In this document: positions 8,895-18,209 of the stretch, piece by piece
Layout of the letters: each line of letters opens with the position of its first letter
Position numbering within the stretch: the stretch's first letter is position 1
Assembly: GCA_944384815.1 (NCBI GenBank)
Contig: CALWUW010000028.1
Span: 113,542 to 177,541 of the forward strand
Reading direction: 5' to 3'
DNA: 64,000 nucleotides
DNA from: an uncultured Clostridia bacterium
GTDB taxonomy: Bacteria; Bacillota; Clostridia; Oscillospirales; Acutalibacteraceae
Notes under the pieces: generated by a model
Seen by the model: only the letters and a program-made list of their open reading frames with translations
What the model was told of the DNA's origin: nothing
The model's database searches: none
Translations under genes and position numbers: made by a program

Positions 8895-11591
8895 TTGTTG
8901 GAAAATCAAACCAGATGGGAAAATCGTTCTTTGGGGCAAAGAATTTTCATATATGCAGCAGCACCTCTATGTGTTTTGTTGTTGGCGTTCCTTTTGTTTT
9001 CCTGGTTCAAACTATATCCTTTTGGAGATAATACGGTTTCTTGGTGTGACATGAACCAGCAAGTGATCCCTCTTCTGTTGGATTTTAAGGATATTCTGGA
9101 AGAAAATGGCTCTTTGTTCTTAAATATGCAAAACGCAGGAGGAATGAATTTCTGGGGAGTATTTTTGTTTTTTCTGTCCAGTCCCTTTTCCTTTTTGATG
9201 CTTTGGATCCCAAAAACAGAAATTTATCATGCGGTAAATTTAATGGTCGTTGGGAAAATGATGGTTTGTGCTTTTACGGCTTCTGTGTTTTTTCACAAAC
9301 GATTTCGGAAACTCAATGAAGCACAGACGGTATGCTTAAGCCTCTTATATGCTTTTTGCGGATATTCGCTTTTTTATTACCAAAATATTGTATGGCTGGA
9401 TATGATGTATCTGCTTCCTCTCTTGCTATTATCTCTTTTGTGGATTTCAGAAAAGTATCGGATTTTGCCTTACGTTTTAGCACTCTCTGCCATGATGGCT
9501 GTAAATTTTTATTTAAGCTATATGGTCCTTCTTTTTGTTCTTATTGGTTCTGTTTTGTATATTCATTTTTGTGTGCAGCCGGCAGAACGTGGAAAAAATA
9601 CGGTTTTGCTGGGAATTGGTACATTTATTTCGGGTTTTATTACCGCACCGGTTTGGCTTCCATCACTATTGCAATATCTCGCCTCCGCCCGCACAGGAGA
9701 CCTGTACTTCAATTTGATCAGCGGCAAATTTTTAACTACGCTGCACACTACACTCCCGCAAATTCTATGCACAAGCGTTATTTTAATTGCTATTTTAGCT
9801 TGTTTCTTTAAAGGCCGGAGATGGGAAAAGAAAAGAATTTACATTTTGATTCTTTTTTTGCTGATGCTGATTCCGGTGCTGATTGAGCCAATTAACAAAA
9901 TGTGGCATACAGGAAGTTATCAAGCCTTTCCTGTTCGATACGGCTATATGACCGTGTTCATTGGGCTGATCCTGTTTGCTTCTCTTTTAGAAGAAGAGGG
10001 GCAGCGCCCTGCAGCAACGACCTCCAGAGGGATTTGCGTATTTTTGGCGGTGGCCTGCTTGCTTGTACCTTGTACAGCCATTTTGTTGCTGCGGGACTTT
10101 TTCAAAGAAATTACCGTTTATACCCGAACCCTTTGGGGAACGGACCAATCTCTTTCCTTGTTGTTGGTGTTCTTTGTGGTAACGGGAGCGTCTTATTTTC
10201 TGCTGCTTCTATTTCTTCGTTATCGCCAGATCACAACAAAGGTTTTCACCTTTTTTCTTGCTCTGTTGGTCTGTACCGAATGTGTGTTTAACGGAGCAGT
10301 GTATATTGGTTCAGCCGGGAATTCTCCGGAACGATACCGTAACGTGTTGGATCTTGCAGATCAGATCGATTCGGACAGCTTTTATCGGGTTAAAACAGAA
10401 AAGAAATATTTTGACGTAAATTTGATTGGAGCACTGGGATATCCTTCTTTGAGTCATTATACTTCGCTGACACAAAAGGATTACATGTACACAATGAAAA
10501 AATTAGGATATTCCTCCTACTGGATGGAGGTAAACTCCAACGGAGGCACCTTATTTTCCGACTGGTTAATGGGGAACCAATATGTTATTAAGTCTGTGGG
10601 GGATTGTGACCCAGAAGACGTTGTGGTATATCAAAATTCATCCTATGTGCTGACAAAGGCGTATGAAACGGTTCCGTTTGGAGTGGTATTTTCTTCAAAA
10701 AATATTGATGAGTTAGAAAAAATACAGGCTGTTACCCGTGTAGGTGTACAAGAGAAAATTTATCACACTCTTTTTTCAGAACAAAAATCCCCCTTTGTTC
10801 ATTATTTGCCAAGTTCTATGAACAACATCCTTTCCGGGGAAACAGAAGCAGGAAAAGTGTATTATATACAGAAAGCAGACCAGGGGGCCGCTTTGTCTTA
10901 TTCGGTTACGGTTTCCGGTACACAGCAGCTTTACTTTGATTGCTTTGATGAAACACACAATTACCTTCGGGAGGCAGTAAACGGCAGTTTCAACATTTAT
11001 GTAAATGGACAACAAATTCAAAGTGATTATCCTTCTCAGTCTTCCAACGGTCTTTTGGATCTAGGAACATATACAGACACCACGGTTTCTATTTATGCAG
11101 AATTAAATAAAGACGTGGAAGCCTATTCCATAGGTGTTTTTGGGCTGGACATCCAAGCTTTGAAAGAAACTATGGATGCTGCGGAATTGCCCACAGTCTA
11201 TTGTTCCAACGACCGCTTTTCCTTTACGGTGGAAGATGGAGCGTCCGGTGAATATCTTTTTGTTCCCATCGCAAACGACGGTGGGTATACAGCTTTGGTA
11301 AATGGCCAGAAAACAGATATTTATACAGTTTTTGATACTTTTTTGGCGATACCCCTGCAGGAAGGGAAAAATATTGTAGAGCTTTCCTACTCGGTTCCTG
11401 GGCTTCGTTTGGGTTGGATCTTTACAGCACTTGGTCTGCTGCTTTTGGGCATTTATGTATGGATTCGGAAACAGCATCCTCGTTGGTTGGAAAAATTGGA
11501 AAATCCGGCATATTTTCTCTGTGTAGCAGCTGCGTGCATAGCTTGGAGCGCTGTTTATGTGTTCCCCGTATGTGTTTTCTTAAGTCGGTGA
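8895..11591 (+). CDS. YfhO family multi-pass membrane protein
   Basis: YfhO proteins are large GT-C-like membrane proteins; some characterised members help glycosylate lipoteichoic acid from a lipid-linked sugar. This 898-residue protein has about a dozen hydrophobic segments in its first 470 residues, early motifs NTVSWCDMNQQ and GGMNFWGVFLFFLSSP matching the family, a large extracytoplasmic region (about 470-850) and two C-terminal membrane helices. The start is TTG at 8895 or 8898, after a strong GGGGGGAG; the second gives better spacing. It stands alone between the tyrS terminator and the lysozyme gene, without the GtcA- or CsbB-like partners known elsewhere. Family assignment is firm, substrate unknown. 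Confidence 0.87.
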   Translation: MLENQTRWENRSLGQRIFIYAAAPLCVLLLAFLLFSWFKLYPFGDNTVSWCDMNQQVIPLLLDFKDILEENGSLFLNMQNAGGMNFWGVFLFFLSSPFSFLMLWIPKTEIYHAVNLMVVGKMMVCAFTASVFFHKRFRKLNEAQTVCLSLLYAFCGYSLFYYQNIVWLDMMYLLPLLLLSLLWISEKYRILPYVLALSAMMAVNFYLSYMVLLFVLIGSVLYIHFCVQPAERGKNTVLLGIGTFISGFITAPVWLPSLLQYLASARTGDLYFNLISGKFLTTLHTTLPQILCTSVILIAILACFFKGRRWEKKRIYILILFLLMLIPVLIEPINKMWHTGSYQAFPVRYGYMTVFIGLILFASLLEEEGQRPAATTSRGICVFLAVACLLVPCTAILLLRDFFKEITVYTRTLWGTDQSLSLLLVFFVVTGASYFLLLLFLRYRQITTKVFTFFLALLVCTECVFNGAVYIGSAGNSPERYRNVLDLADQIDSDSFYRVKTEKKYFDVNLIGALGYPSLSHYTSLTQKDYMYTMKKLGYSSYWMEVNSNGGTLFSDWLMGNQYVIKSVGDCDPEDVVVYQNSSYVLTKAYETVPFGVVFSSKNIDELEKIQAVTRVGVQEKIYHTLFSEQKSPFVHYLPSSMNNILSGETEAGKVYYIQKADQGAALSYSVTVSGTQQLYFDCFDETHNYLREAVNGSFNIYVNGQQIQSDYPSQSSNGLLDLGTYTDTTVSIYAELNKDVEAYSIGVFGLDIQALKETMDAAELPTVYCSNDRFSFTVEDGASGEYLFVPIANDGGYTALVNGQKTDIYTVFDTFLAIPLQEGKNIVELSYSVPGLRLGWIFTALGLLLLGIYVWIRKQHPRWLEKLENPAYFLCVAAACIAWSAVYVFPVCVFLSR

Positions 11592-11748
11592 ATGCCCGCT
11601 ACTGACAGGAACACCCTTATCTTTTCCTTTCAAGAATTGGTGAAAAATGGTGGTTTACTTTTTCTCTCTTTTCAGATAGAATAAAAAAGGTGTGTTTCAA
11701 ACGGGTCAAAATATGTGATCTATAGTGGGAAAGAAAGGAAAAATGAAA

Positions 11749-13437
11749 ATGTCTTGGAATTGGAAAAATGTGTGGGGATTCGTCAAACGAACCCAAAGAG
11801 CACAGCGAGCGATTGCTGGTTGTTTAGCTGGTGCTGTCATTGCATTGGCAGCAGGCGCCAGCCCTACAGAGATTGCTGCGGATATTTCCGTGTCTTCTCA
11901 GTCTTCGGAGGTTTTTTCGGTATCCAGCCAAGAATCTTCCGAAACTTCCTCGGCAGTATCTTCTGAAGTTTCATCCGAAATTTCTTCTCAGGAGCCCAGT
12001 TCTTCAGACACGTCTTCAAGCGAAGAATTGGACTACACGGAAATAGAGATCAAATCAGAAACAGAAGTTGTTTCCAAAGACAGTGAAACAGCCAAAACGG
12101 AAGATGCTTTATACCCGAATAACGGAAAAAAGCCAGGTGGTGAAGAAGAAGTTCCTGTAAAAGATCCCGTTCCTCCGCCGTCCTCTGTTGTTCCGGATTC
12201 TCCCTCCAGCAATGTGTCTTCGTCCGGATCCTCCGGATCAACATCTTCGCCTGGGTCTTCTGCTGGCTCTTCCTCCGGATCTTCTTCCTCCGGCTCGACT
12301 GTAATCGTCCCCAAGGCTGTGTATGGAATTGATGTTTCTTATTACCAAGGAAATATCAATTGGCAGCTGGTAAAGGATTCCGGAATTGAGTTTGTGATCA
12401 TCCGTGTAGGTTATCGCGGCTATGGCACAGGAAAGCTTTGCTTGGATAATAAATTTTCGGAATACATACAAGGTGCTAAAGCCAGCGGGCTAAAAGTGGG
12501 AGCTTACTTCTTTTCTCAAGCTTTGAACGAAGAAGAAGCCAGAGAAGAGGCTGCTTTTATGCTGCAATATTTGCAAGGATACTCCCTGGATTTTCCTGTT
12601 GCGTATGATATGGAAAATTGGGATCCGGAGTATCGTACATATGGGTTAAGTCAACAGCAGATCACGAAGAATTCCGTTGTTTTTTGCGAAGTAGTAAAAG
12701 CTGCAGGGTATACCCCCATGGTGTATTACGGGCGTGGAAATTATCAGAATTTTGATACTGCGCTCTTAAGCAGCCGGTATAAGATTTGGTTTGCTCATTA
12801 TACTTCTCAAACGGATTACACCGGCCATTATGATATTTGGCAGTTTACTTCTCAGGCGAAGTGCCCCGGTATCAGCGGTAACGTAGATAAAAATGTTATG
12901 TATGTAAACGTAGAGGAACAAGCGTATACGGTTACTTACAACGCAAATGAGGGGTCTTCGCCGCCCAGTGATTCCCAGAAGTACACGTTAGGCAGCAATG
13001 TAACACTGGCACAGCCGGGAAATATGACACGAGAAGGATATACTTTCTCCGGATGGAATACCCGCGCAGATGGATCCGGAACTTCATATGCTCCCGGAAG
13101 CGTTTATAAAAATATTTCCGCAAATTTGACTCTGTATGCTATGTGGACGCCGATTACATATCAGGTCACCTATAATGCCAATGGGGGAGAGACTCCTCCT
13201 GTGGATGCTGGAAAATATACAACTGGGCAAACAGCAACCGTCCTTGCAGCAGGAAACATGAAAAATAACGGGAAACAGTTTTTACATTGGAATACGCAAG
13301 CCAATGGAAAAGGGGCTTCCTATCTACCCGGCGATCAGATCCTTAACATACAGAGTAACATTACCCTATATGCACAATGGAGCGATTCTGTATCTTCTGA
13401 CGCCATCGTGCCGCAAGAAGAATCTGGATCAAACTGA
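11749..13437 (+). CDS. secreted GH25 lysozyme with InlB-type repeats
   Basis: GH25 muramidases hydrolyse the MurNAc-GlcNAc bond of peptidoglycan. The product has a basic N-terminus and hydrophobic stretch (about residues 15-35, signal peptide or membrane anchor), a long Ser/Pro/Glu-rich linker to about residue 185, then the catalytic domain with YGIDVSYYQGNI and VAYDMENW (acidic active-site residues). Two Listeria-Bacteroides (Flg_new/InlB B) repeats follow, near residues 388-455 and 462-540, each with a GWNT/HWNT core and ending in LYAMW/LYAQW. There is no LPxTG sorting signal. ATG 11749 has AGGAA 8 bases upstream; ATG 11743 is possible. A strong terminator follows, so it is monocistronic. 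Confidence 0.92.
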   Translation: MSWNWKNVWGFVKRTQRAQRAIAGCLAGAVIALAAGASPTEIAADISVSSQSSEVFSVSSQESSETSSAVSSEVSSEISSQEPSSSDTSSSEELDYTEIEIKSETEVVSKDSETAKTEDALYPNNGKKPGGEEEVPVKDPVPPPSSVVPDSPSSNVSSSGSSGSTSSPGSSAGSSSGSSSSGSTVIVPKAVYGIDVSYYQGNINWQLVKDSGIEFVIIRVGYRGYGTGKLCLDNKFSEYIQGAKASGLKVGAYFFSQALNEEEAREEAAFMLQYLQGYSLDFPVAYDMENWDPEYRTYGLSQQQITKNSVVFCEVVKAAGYTPMVYYGRGNYQNFDTALLSSRYKIWFAHYTSQTDYTGHYDIWQFTSQAKCPGISGNVDKNVMYVNVEEQAYTVTYNANEGSSPPSDSQKYTLGSNVTLAQPGNMTREGYTFSGWNTRADGSGTSYAPGSVYKNISANLTLYAMWTPITYQVTYNANGGETPPVDAGKYTTGQTATVLAAGNMKNNGKQFLHWNTQANGKGASYLPGDQILNIQSNITLYAQWSDSVSSDAIVPQEESGSN

Positions 13438-13440
13438 TTT

Positions 13441-13473
13441 ATACTCCGTTCTCAAAATTTGAGAACGGAGTAT
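13441..13473 (+). terminator. intrinsic terminator after the GH25 gene
   Basis: A perfect 16-base stem (13441-13456 with 13458-13473), almost without loop as drawn, ends in TATTTTTTA. The first bases abut the stop codon of the lysozyme gene. Confidence 0.85.
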
Positions 13474-13562
13474 TTTTTACTTTTTTAAAGCTTCCCTTCG
13501 TCTTTTTTTGTTTTGTTTTGCATAAGTATAAATGAATTTCTAAAGAAAAGCTGGAGGGAAAA

Positions 13563-13928
13563 ATGCAAAGAAGAAATGACGTATCGTTTGAGGAGGATTT
13601 TAACAAGTTACGAGAAGAAAAGAAAAATTTCCCGGATAAAACTAAAAAATCCGCTCCAAAAAGAAAAAAAGATCCGCAACACTGGCTTTTATTACTGCAG
13701 ATCTTTGTGTGCAGTATGGTATTGCTTGCTTGCCTAATTTTACGATTTTCTGCAAATGCTTTGTTTCAGAGCGTGCAGGAGTGGTATTCTACCTACGTGA
13801 ATCAAAGCATTTTATTGGAAGAAGATTGGGACAACATGAGACAGCATTTTTTTGACCTCTTTCCTTCGGAAGGGGAAATGGTTGGCGACGAGGATGTAAC
13901 ATCCTCATCTGATGGAGCAGGCACATGA
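13563..13928 (+). CDS. small single-pass membrane protein in the SpoIVFA position
   Basis: The 121-residue protein has a very basic N-terminal third, one hydrophobic helix (about residues 41-61) and an acidic extracytoplasmic C-terminus with no recognisable enzyme domain. Its stop overlaps the start of the next gene, an M50 protease resembling SpoIVFB, as ATGA, so the two are translationally coupled. In sporulating Firmicutes this place is held by SpoIVFA, which has one membrane helix and a LytM/M23 domain and regulates SpoIVFB. This protein keeps the topology but lacks an M23 domain. The role as protease partner is inferred from context only. Confidence 0.72.
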   Translation: MQRRNDVSFEEDFNKLREEKKNFPDKTKKSAPKRKKDPQHWLLLLQIFVCSMVLLACLILRFSANALFQSVQEWYSTYVNQSILLEEDWDNMRQHFFDLFPSEGEMVGDEDVTSSSDGAGT

Positions 13929-14536
13929 TACAGCTAAGATTGGCATCTAAACGAATCCAGGTGGATTTTTTACTTTTTGCGGCGATAACGTTTTGGATAC
14001 TAATGGATCCAAACGGATTGGCCTTCTGGGGAATCTGTGCCGCGGTAATCCATGAAACAGGGCATATTTTAGGAATTACAGGCTGCAAGCGAAAAATCAC
14101 ATTAGTTCGTTTCTCTATACTGGGGGCAGAAATATGCCAGGAACATTATGCTGGATTTAACGCAAAACAGGAAATTTTCATATCTGCTTGCGGGCCCTTT
14201 TTTAATTTAATTTTTTTCGCTATTTTTTATTTTTTTCAGGGAGAATGCACGCCTTTTGGGTGGTCAAACTTAGCCTTAGGTTTTGTAAATTTATTGCCTA
14301 TAGAGCCTTTGGATGGAGGAAATATCCTATATTTGATTTTATGTTCCTTTATACCGGAAAGGGTAGCGATCATCAGTATAGAAATTCTATCGTTTCTCTT
14401 CCTTCTCCCGCTAGGAATCTTGGGATTTGTTATTCTCTTTCGTTCTACTTATAATTTTTCTTTATTGTTTTTTTGCATTTACAGTGTAATTTTTTTAGTG
14501 TTAAAAAATCATAAAGAAAATCAGTATGCTAAATAA
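13925..14536 (+). CDS. SpoIVFB-like M50 site-2 intramembrane protease
   Basis: Site-2 proteases cleave membrane-embedded substrates; SpoIVFB processes pro-sigma-K in the mother cell. The 203-residue protein has several membrane helices, the zinc motif HETGH at residues 43-47 and the second conserved motif NLLPIEPLDGG, with metal-binding Asp130. Length and layout match SpoIVFB-type members. It overlaps the upstream small membrane protein by 4 bases, and just downstream are a LysR gene and the radical-SAM pair, near which SpoIVFB-like genes often occur in clostridia. The substrate in this organism is not shown by the sequence. Confidence 0.85.
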   Translation: MIQLRLASKRIQVDFLLFAAITFWILMDPNGLAFWGICAAVIHETGHILGITGCKRKITLVRFSILGAEICQEHYAGFNAKQEIFISACGPFFNLIFFAIFYFFQGECTPFGWSNLALGFVNLLPIEPLDGGNILYLILCSFIPERVAIISIEILSFLFLLPLGILGFVILFRSTYNFSLLFFCIYSVIFLVLKNHKENQYAK

Positions 14537-14605
14537 GCATTTATATAGCTTTATTTTGCTTTTTGACTATATATATGGTATGCTAAAAACGAAGGAGGGA
14601 AAAAC

Positions 14606-15499
14606 ATGGAAATACGGGTTTTGCGATATTTTATAACAGTAGTGCAAGAAGGGAATATAACCCGAGCTGCAGAAAGGCTAAAAATTACTCAGCCTACATT
14701 AAGCCGCCAGTTGATAGATCTGGAAAAAGAATTACACACCCATCTTTTTATCCGCAATAAGCGCAAAACAACTCTTACTTCAGAAGGAGAAATCTTATAT
14801 GAGAGAGCAAAAAAGATAGTGGAGCTGGCGGAAAAAACGCTTCAAGATTTCTATCCTGAAAATGAGAATACAGAGGGCACGCTTTCTGTTGGAATTTCAG
14901 ATTTGGCGGTTGGATCCCTTTTGGAAGGATGGATGCACTCTTTTTCTGAACAATACCCTAAAATTCAATGGGACTTTTATTTTGGAAATTCTCAGGATAT
15001 TCTAGATAAAATTGATACGGAAGAAATCGATGTCGGTTTTGTACATCCTTTTGAAGAAAATAAAAAATACGCTACCATTTTATTACCTCGGAAGCTTCGT
15101 TGGGGGTTATTCATGAAACCGGAAGATCCCTTAGCTTCCAAGGTTAAAATCACCGCAAAAGATCTCGCTCATTTACCACTTATTCTTCCTAAAGATTTCT
15201 TTCTACAGAAAGAAATGGAAACCAGAAAACTTATTGTATTGGAAGAAACAGTTGTACAGGCTACTTACAATTTTTTGGTAGACTTTTTAATGCTGGCACA
15301 AATTAACAAAGGATATATTGTAGCCCCGGAACGTATCAATGGAAACTACAGGGGAGAAGCAATCTGTTTCCGCCCGTTTTCTCCGGAATGGACAAGCGAT
15401 GTAATGTTAGTTTGGAAGGGCGGGAACGTTACTTCCGGAAAACTGCGTGCTTTTTTACAGCACATTACATTCAATAAAGATATGAAAAATGATTTATAA
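14606..15499 (+). CDS. LysR family transcriptional regulator
   Basis: LysR regulators bind DNA with an N-terminal winged helix and sense a small ligand with a periplasmic-binding-protein-like domain. Residues 1-60 form the HTH (NITRAAERLKITQPTLSRQL); the rest is the substrate-binding domain. The 297-residue length is standard. ATG 14606 follows GGAGGG by 8 bases. LysR genes usually regulate a divergent neighbour, but the gene upstream here is codirectional, so the target is unclear. Confidence 0.93.
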   Translation: MEIRVLRYFITVVQEGNITRAAERLKITQPTLSRQLIDLEKELHTHLFIRNKRKTTLTSEGEILYERAKKIVELAEKTLQDFYPENENTEGTLSVGISDLAVGSLLEGWMHSFSEQYPKIQWDFYFGNSQDILDKIDTEEIDVGFVHPFEENKKYATILLPRKLRWGLFMKPEDPLASKVKITAKDLAHLPLILPKDFFLQKEMETRKLIVLEETVVQATYNFLVDFLMLAQINKGYIVAPERINGNYRGEAICFRPFSPEWTSDVMLVWKGGNVTSGKLRAFLQHITFNKDMKNDL

Positions 15500-15572
15500 T
15501 ACTTTTTAAGCATGAATATGAGGATGGCTAGCAGTTAAAACTCACAGCATTTAAAGTTTATTCCATTCTCTG

Positions 15573-15602
15573 TTGCAATAAAGGGACTTTTTCCAGTATA
15601 AT
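15573..15602 (+). promoter_or_regulatory. promoter of the radical-SAM pair
   Basis: TTGCAA at 15573-15578, an 18-base spacer and TATAAT at 15597-15602, about 60 bases before the TIGR03960 start. Confidence 0.6.
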
Positions 15603-15661
15603 AACAAAAGAAATGCCGAATACCAGTGCATTCGGTTAAGAACAAATGGGACAAGGATGGA

Positions 15662-17524
15662 ATGCAGCGTATGAATCCTAATATGGAAAAAATTTGGATG
15701 AAAGTGCAAAAACCCAGCCGATATACAGGCGGGGAATTAAATAGTGTGATAAAAAACAAAGAGGACGTGGACGTCCGCTTTGCTTTCTGTTTTCCGGATG
15801 TTTATGAAGTGGGTATGTCTCACCTGGGAATGAAAATCTTATATGGTATACTCAATGAAATGGACGGCGTGTGGTGTGAACGTGTTTTTGCTCCCTGGAT
15901 CGATATGGAGGAGCAGCTGCGTGATGCTCATTTAGATCTGTACGCCTTGGAAAGCGGAGACAGCCTACGGGAATTTGATATTTTGGGATTTACTTTGCAG
16001 TATGAACTCAGCTACAGCAATATCCTGAATATGTTGGATATGTCGGGAATTCCTCTGTTAGCCAGCCAGAGAGAAGGGCTGAAAAATCTTGTGGTAGCCG
16101 GGGGGCCGTGCGCTTGCAATCCGGAACCCCTTGCGGATTTTGTGGATTTGTTTTTTCTGGGGGAAGGGGAAGAGATTGATAAGGAATTGATTTTGCTGTA
16201 CCGCAAATGTAAGCAGGAAAATGTCGGTAAGCAAGAATTCCTTATTCAGGCTGCGCAGATTCCCGGCGTATACGTTCCTTCTTTGTATGATGTAAAGTAT
16301 AAGGAGAATGGGACGATTTCTTCCGTTACTCCTCTTTGCGGTGCTCCTGCTAAGATTACAAAGCGGGTTATGAACGATTTGGACTCTATGTATTTTCCAG
16401 ATCGGTTCGTAGTTCCCTACTTGGATATAGTCCATAATCGGGCTGTTTCCGAAGTATTGCGGGGATGTATCCGCGGCTGCCGTTTCTGCCAGGCCGGATT
16501 TATCTATCGGCCGTTTCGGGAAAAGTCCGTGGAGACCATCAATCGCCAGTGCAAGAGCCTTTGTGAGAACACGGGGTATGATGAAATTTCCCTTTCTTCT
16601 CTTAGCACCAGCGACTATCGGCAGCTGAATCCGCTACTGGACAAGCTTCTTACCTGGACAGAGGATGCCCGTGTAGGAATTTCTTTGCCATCTTTGCGGG
16701 TGGATAATTTTTCTACAGAGGTTATGGATAAAATCAAAACTGTTCGCCGCAGCGGTCTTACCTTCGCGCCGGAAGCCGGAACCCAACGCTTGCGGGATGT
16801 GATCAACAAAAATGTCACTGAGGAAGAATTGATGAAGACAGTTTCCACAGCCTTCAAAGGCGGTTGGAATTCAATTAAATTATACTTTATGATTGGATTG
16901 CCTACGGAAACCTTGGAAGATATTGAAGGAATCGTAAACCTGGGGCAAAAAGTAGTGGATGCTTTTTATGCAAACCCGGACCGGCCAAAAGGAAGAGGCG
17001 TATCGGTTTCCGTCAGCGCATCCGGTTTTGTACCAAAACCCTTTACACCCTTCCAATGGGAACCACAGGATACGGTAAAAGAATTAAGGGAGAAGCAAAA
17101 ACATCTGGTAAACTGTGTGCATAGCCGCAAATTGGAATGCAACTACCATGAAGCGGTGGTTAGTTTCTTGGAGGGAGTTTTTGCAAGAGGAGACCGGCGT
17201 CTAGGACCGGTGCTCTTGGAAGCACACCGCCAGGGATGTAAGTTTGACGGCTGGAACGATTGTTTTTCCTATGAAAAATGGATGCGCGCCTTCCAGATTT
17301 GTAAGGTTGATCCCGCGTTTTATGCCAATCGCCGCAGAAGCTTTGATGAAATCCTGCCTTGGGATCATTTGGATTACGGAATTACCAAAGAGTTTTTGAT
17401 TCGCGAATGCAAAAAAGCATATCAGGCTGAGATAACACCCAATTGCATGCAGAAATGTTCCGCCTGCGGAGCTTCCTGCTTTAAAGGAGGGATCTGCGTT
17501 GAAGACCGTACGGATTTGGTTTAA
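15662..17524 (+). CDS. TIGR03960 family B12-binding-like radical SAM protein
   Basis: This family combines an N-terminal cobalamin-binding-like domain with a radical SAM core; no biochemical role is settled. The N-terminal part begins with VQKPSRYTGGE and contains the strongly conserved FAFCFPDVYEVGMSHLG. The cluster-binding cysteines are in CIRGCRFC, followed by FIYRPFREKS. The last 30 residues add a Cys-rich tail (CMQKCSACGASC). ATG 15662 was chosen because AAGGA precedes it at 4-5 bases; the frame itself is open further upstream. The next gene overlaps its end by 26 bases, the standard arrangement of this pair in clostridia. Confidence 0.92.
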   Translation: MQRMNPNMEKIWMKVQKPSRYTGGELNSVIKNKEDVDVRFAFCFPDVYEVGMSHLGMKILYGILNEMDGVWCERVFAPWIDMEEQLRDAHLDLYALESGDSLREFDILGFTLQYELSYSNILNMLDMSGIPLLASQREGLKNLVVAGGPCACNPEPLADFVDLFFLGEGEEIDKELILLYRKCKQENVGKQEFLIQAAQIPGVYVPSLYDVKYKENGTISSVTPLCGAPAKITKRVMNDLDSMYFPDRFVVPYLDIVHNRAVSEVLRGCIRGCRFCQAGFIYRPFREKSVETINRQCKSLCENTGYDEISLSSLSTSDYRQLNPLLDKLLTWTEDARVGISLPSLRVDNFSTEVMDKIKTVRRSGLTFAPEAGTQRLRDVINKNVTEEELMKTVSTAFKGGWNSIKLYFMIGLPTETLEDIEGIVNLGQKVVDAFYANPDRPKGRGVSVSVSASGFVPKPFTPFQWEPQDTVKELREKQKHLVNCVHSRKLECNYHEAVVSFLEGVFARGDRRLGPVLLEAHRQGCKFDGWNDCFSYEKWMRAFQICKVDPAFYANRRRSFDEILPWDHLDYGITKEFLIRECKKAYQAEITPNCMQKCSACGASCFKGGICVEDRTDLV

Positions 17525-18164
17525 AAAATTAGGCGCAGCCCGATTCATTTCTCACTTGGATCTCAATCGGTGTATGGCCCGGGCGGTACACATGGCTAAA
17601 ATTCCCCTTTGGTATACGCAAGGGTTTAATCCGCATGCTTTTATCACCTTTGCATTGCCTCTTTCACTGGGCGTTCGAGGAGAAAGAGAATGCATGGATA
17701 TGAAAATCGACGAAACAAAAATAACGGATGAAGAGCTGCTTCTTCGCCTCCAAAAAACGCTTCCTGCGGATTTACCGGTATTTGCAGTTACCGATCCTAA
17801 AGAGAAACCCGGAAAGATTGCTTATGCTTTGTATGAGCTGAAAATGTGTTCTGAAACACCTGAAAACGCAGAAACCGATCTTTTTCAAAAGTGGGAGAGC
17901 TTTTTAAATCAGGAAAAAATTCCTGCAGAAAAACGTTCGAAAAGCGGACCTCTGGTTGTGGATCTGAAGCCGGATTTACAAATCCGGAAAATTTTTCAGG
18001 ATGGAGAAACAATTTATACAGAGGTGCTCCTGCCGGCTGGCAGTGAGTATAATCTAAATCCCTCCTTGTTGGTAGAAACATTTCGCAGCCAATCCGGCGC
18101 TTCCTTCTTTTGTGAGTATACCAGACATTGTCTGTATAATAAGCAAATGGAGCCGTTTCAGTAA
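17499..18164 (+). CDS. TIGR03936 family radical SAM-associated protein (DUF2344)
   Basis: A 221-residue protein that always accompanies TIGR03960, with unknown biochemical role. The conserved N-terminus reads FKKLGAARFISHLDLNR, followed by IPLWYTQGFNPH and LPLSLGVRGERE. The start is TTG 17499 with an ideal AAAGGAGG 8 bases upstream; it lies inside the end of the previous gene, suggesting coupled translation. tgt follows 45 bases later. The RNA-modification neighbour is compatible with an RNA-related function, but that is only inference. Confidence 0.9.
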   Translation: MKTVRIWFKKLGAARFISHLDLNRCMARAVHMAKIPLWYTQGFNPHAFITFALPLSLGVRGERECMDMKIDETKITDEELLLRLQKTLPADLPVFAVTDPKEKPGKIAYALYELKMCSETPENAETDLFQKWESFLNQEKIPAEKRSKSGPLVVDLKPDLQIRKIFQDGETIYTEVLLPAGSEYNLNPSLLVETFRSQSGASFFCEYTRHCLYNKQMEPFQ

Positions 18165-18209
18165 GGTTTAGTTTTACGGAACAAAGATTAAAGGGTAAAG
18201 AGGAAATTT

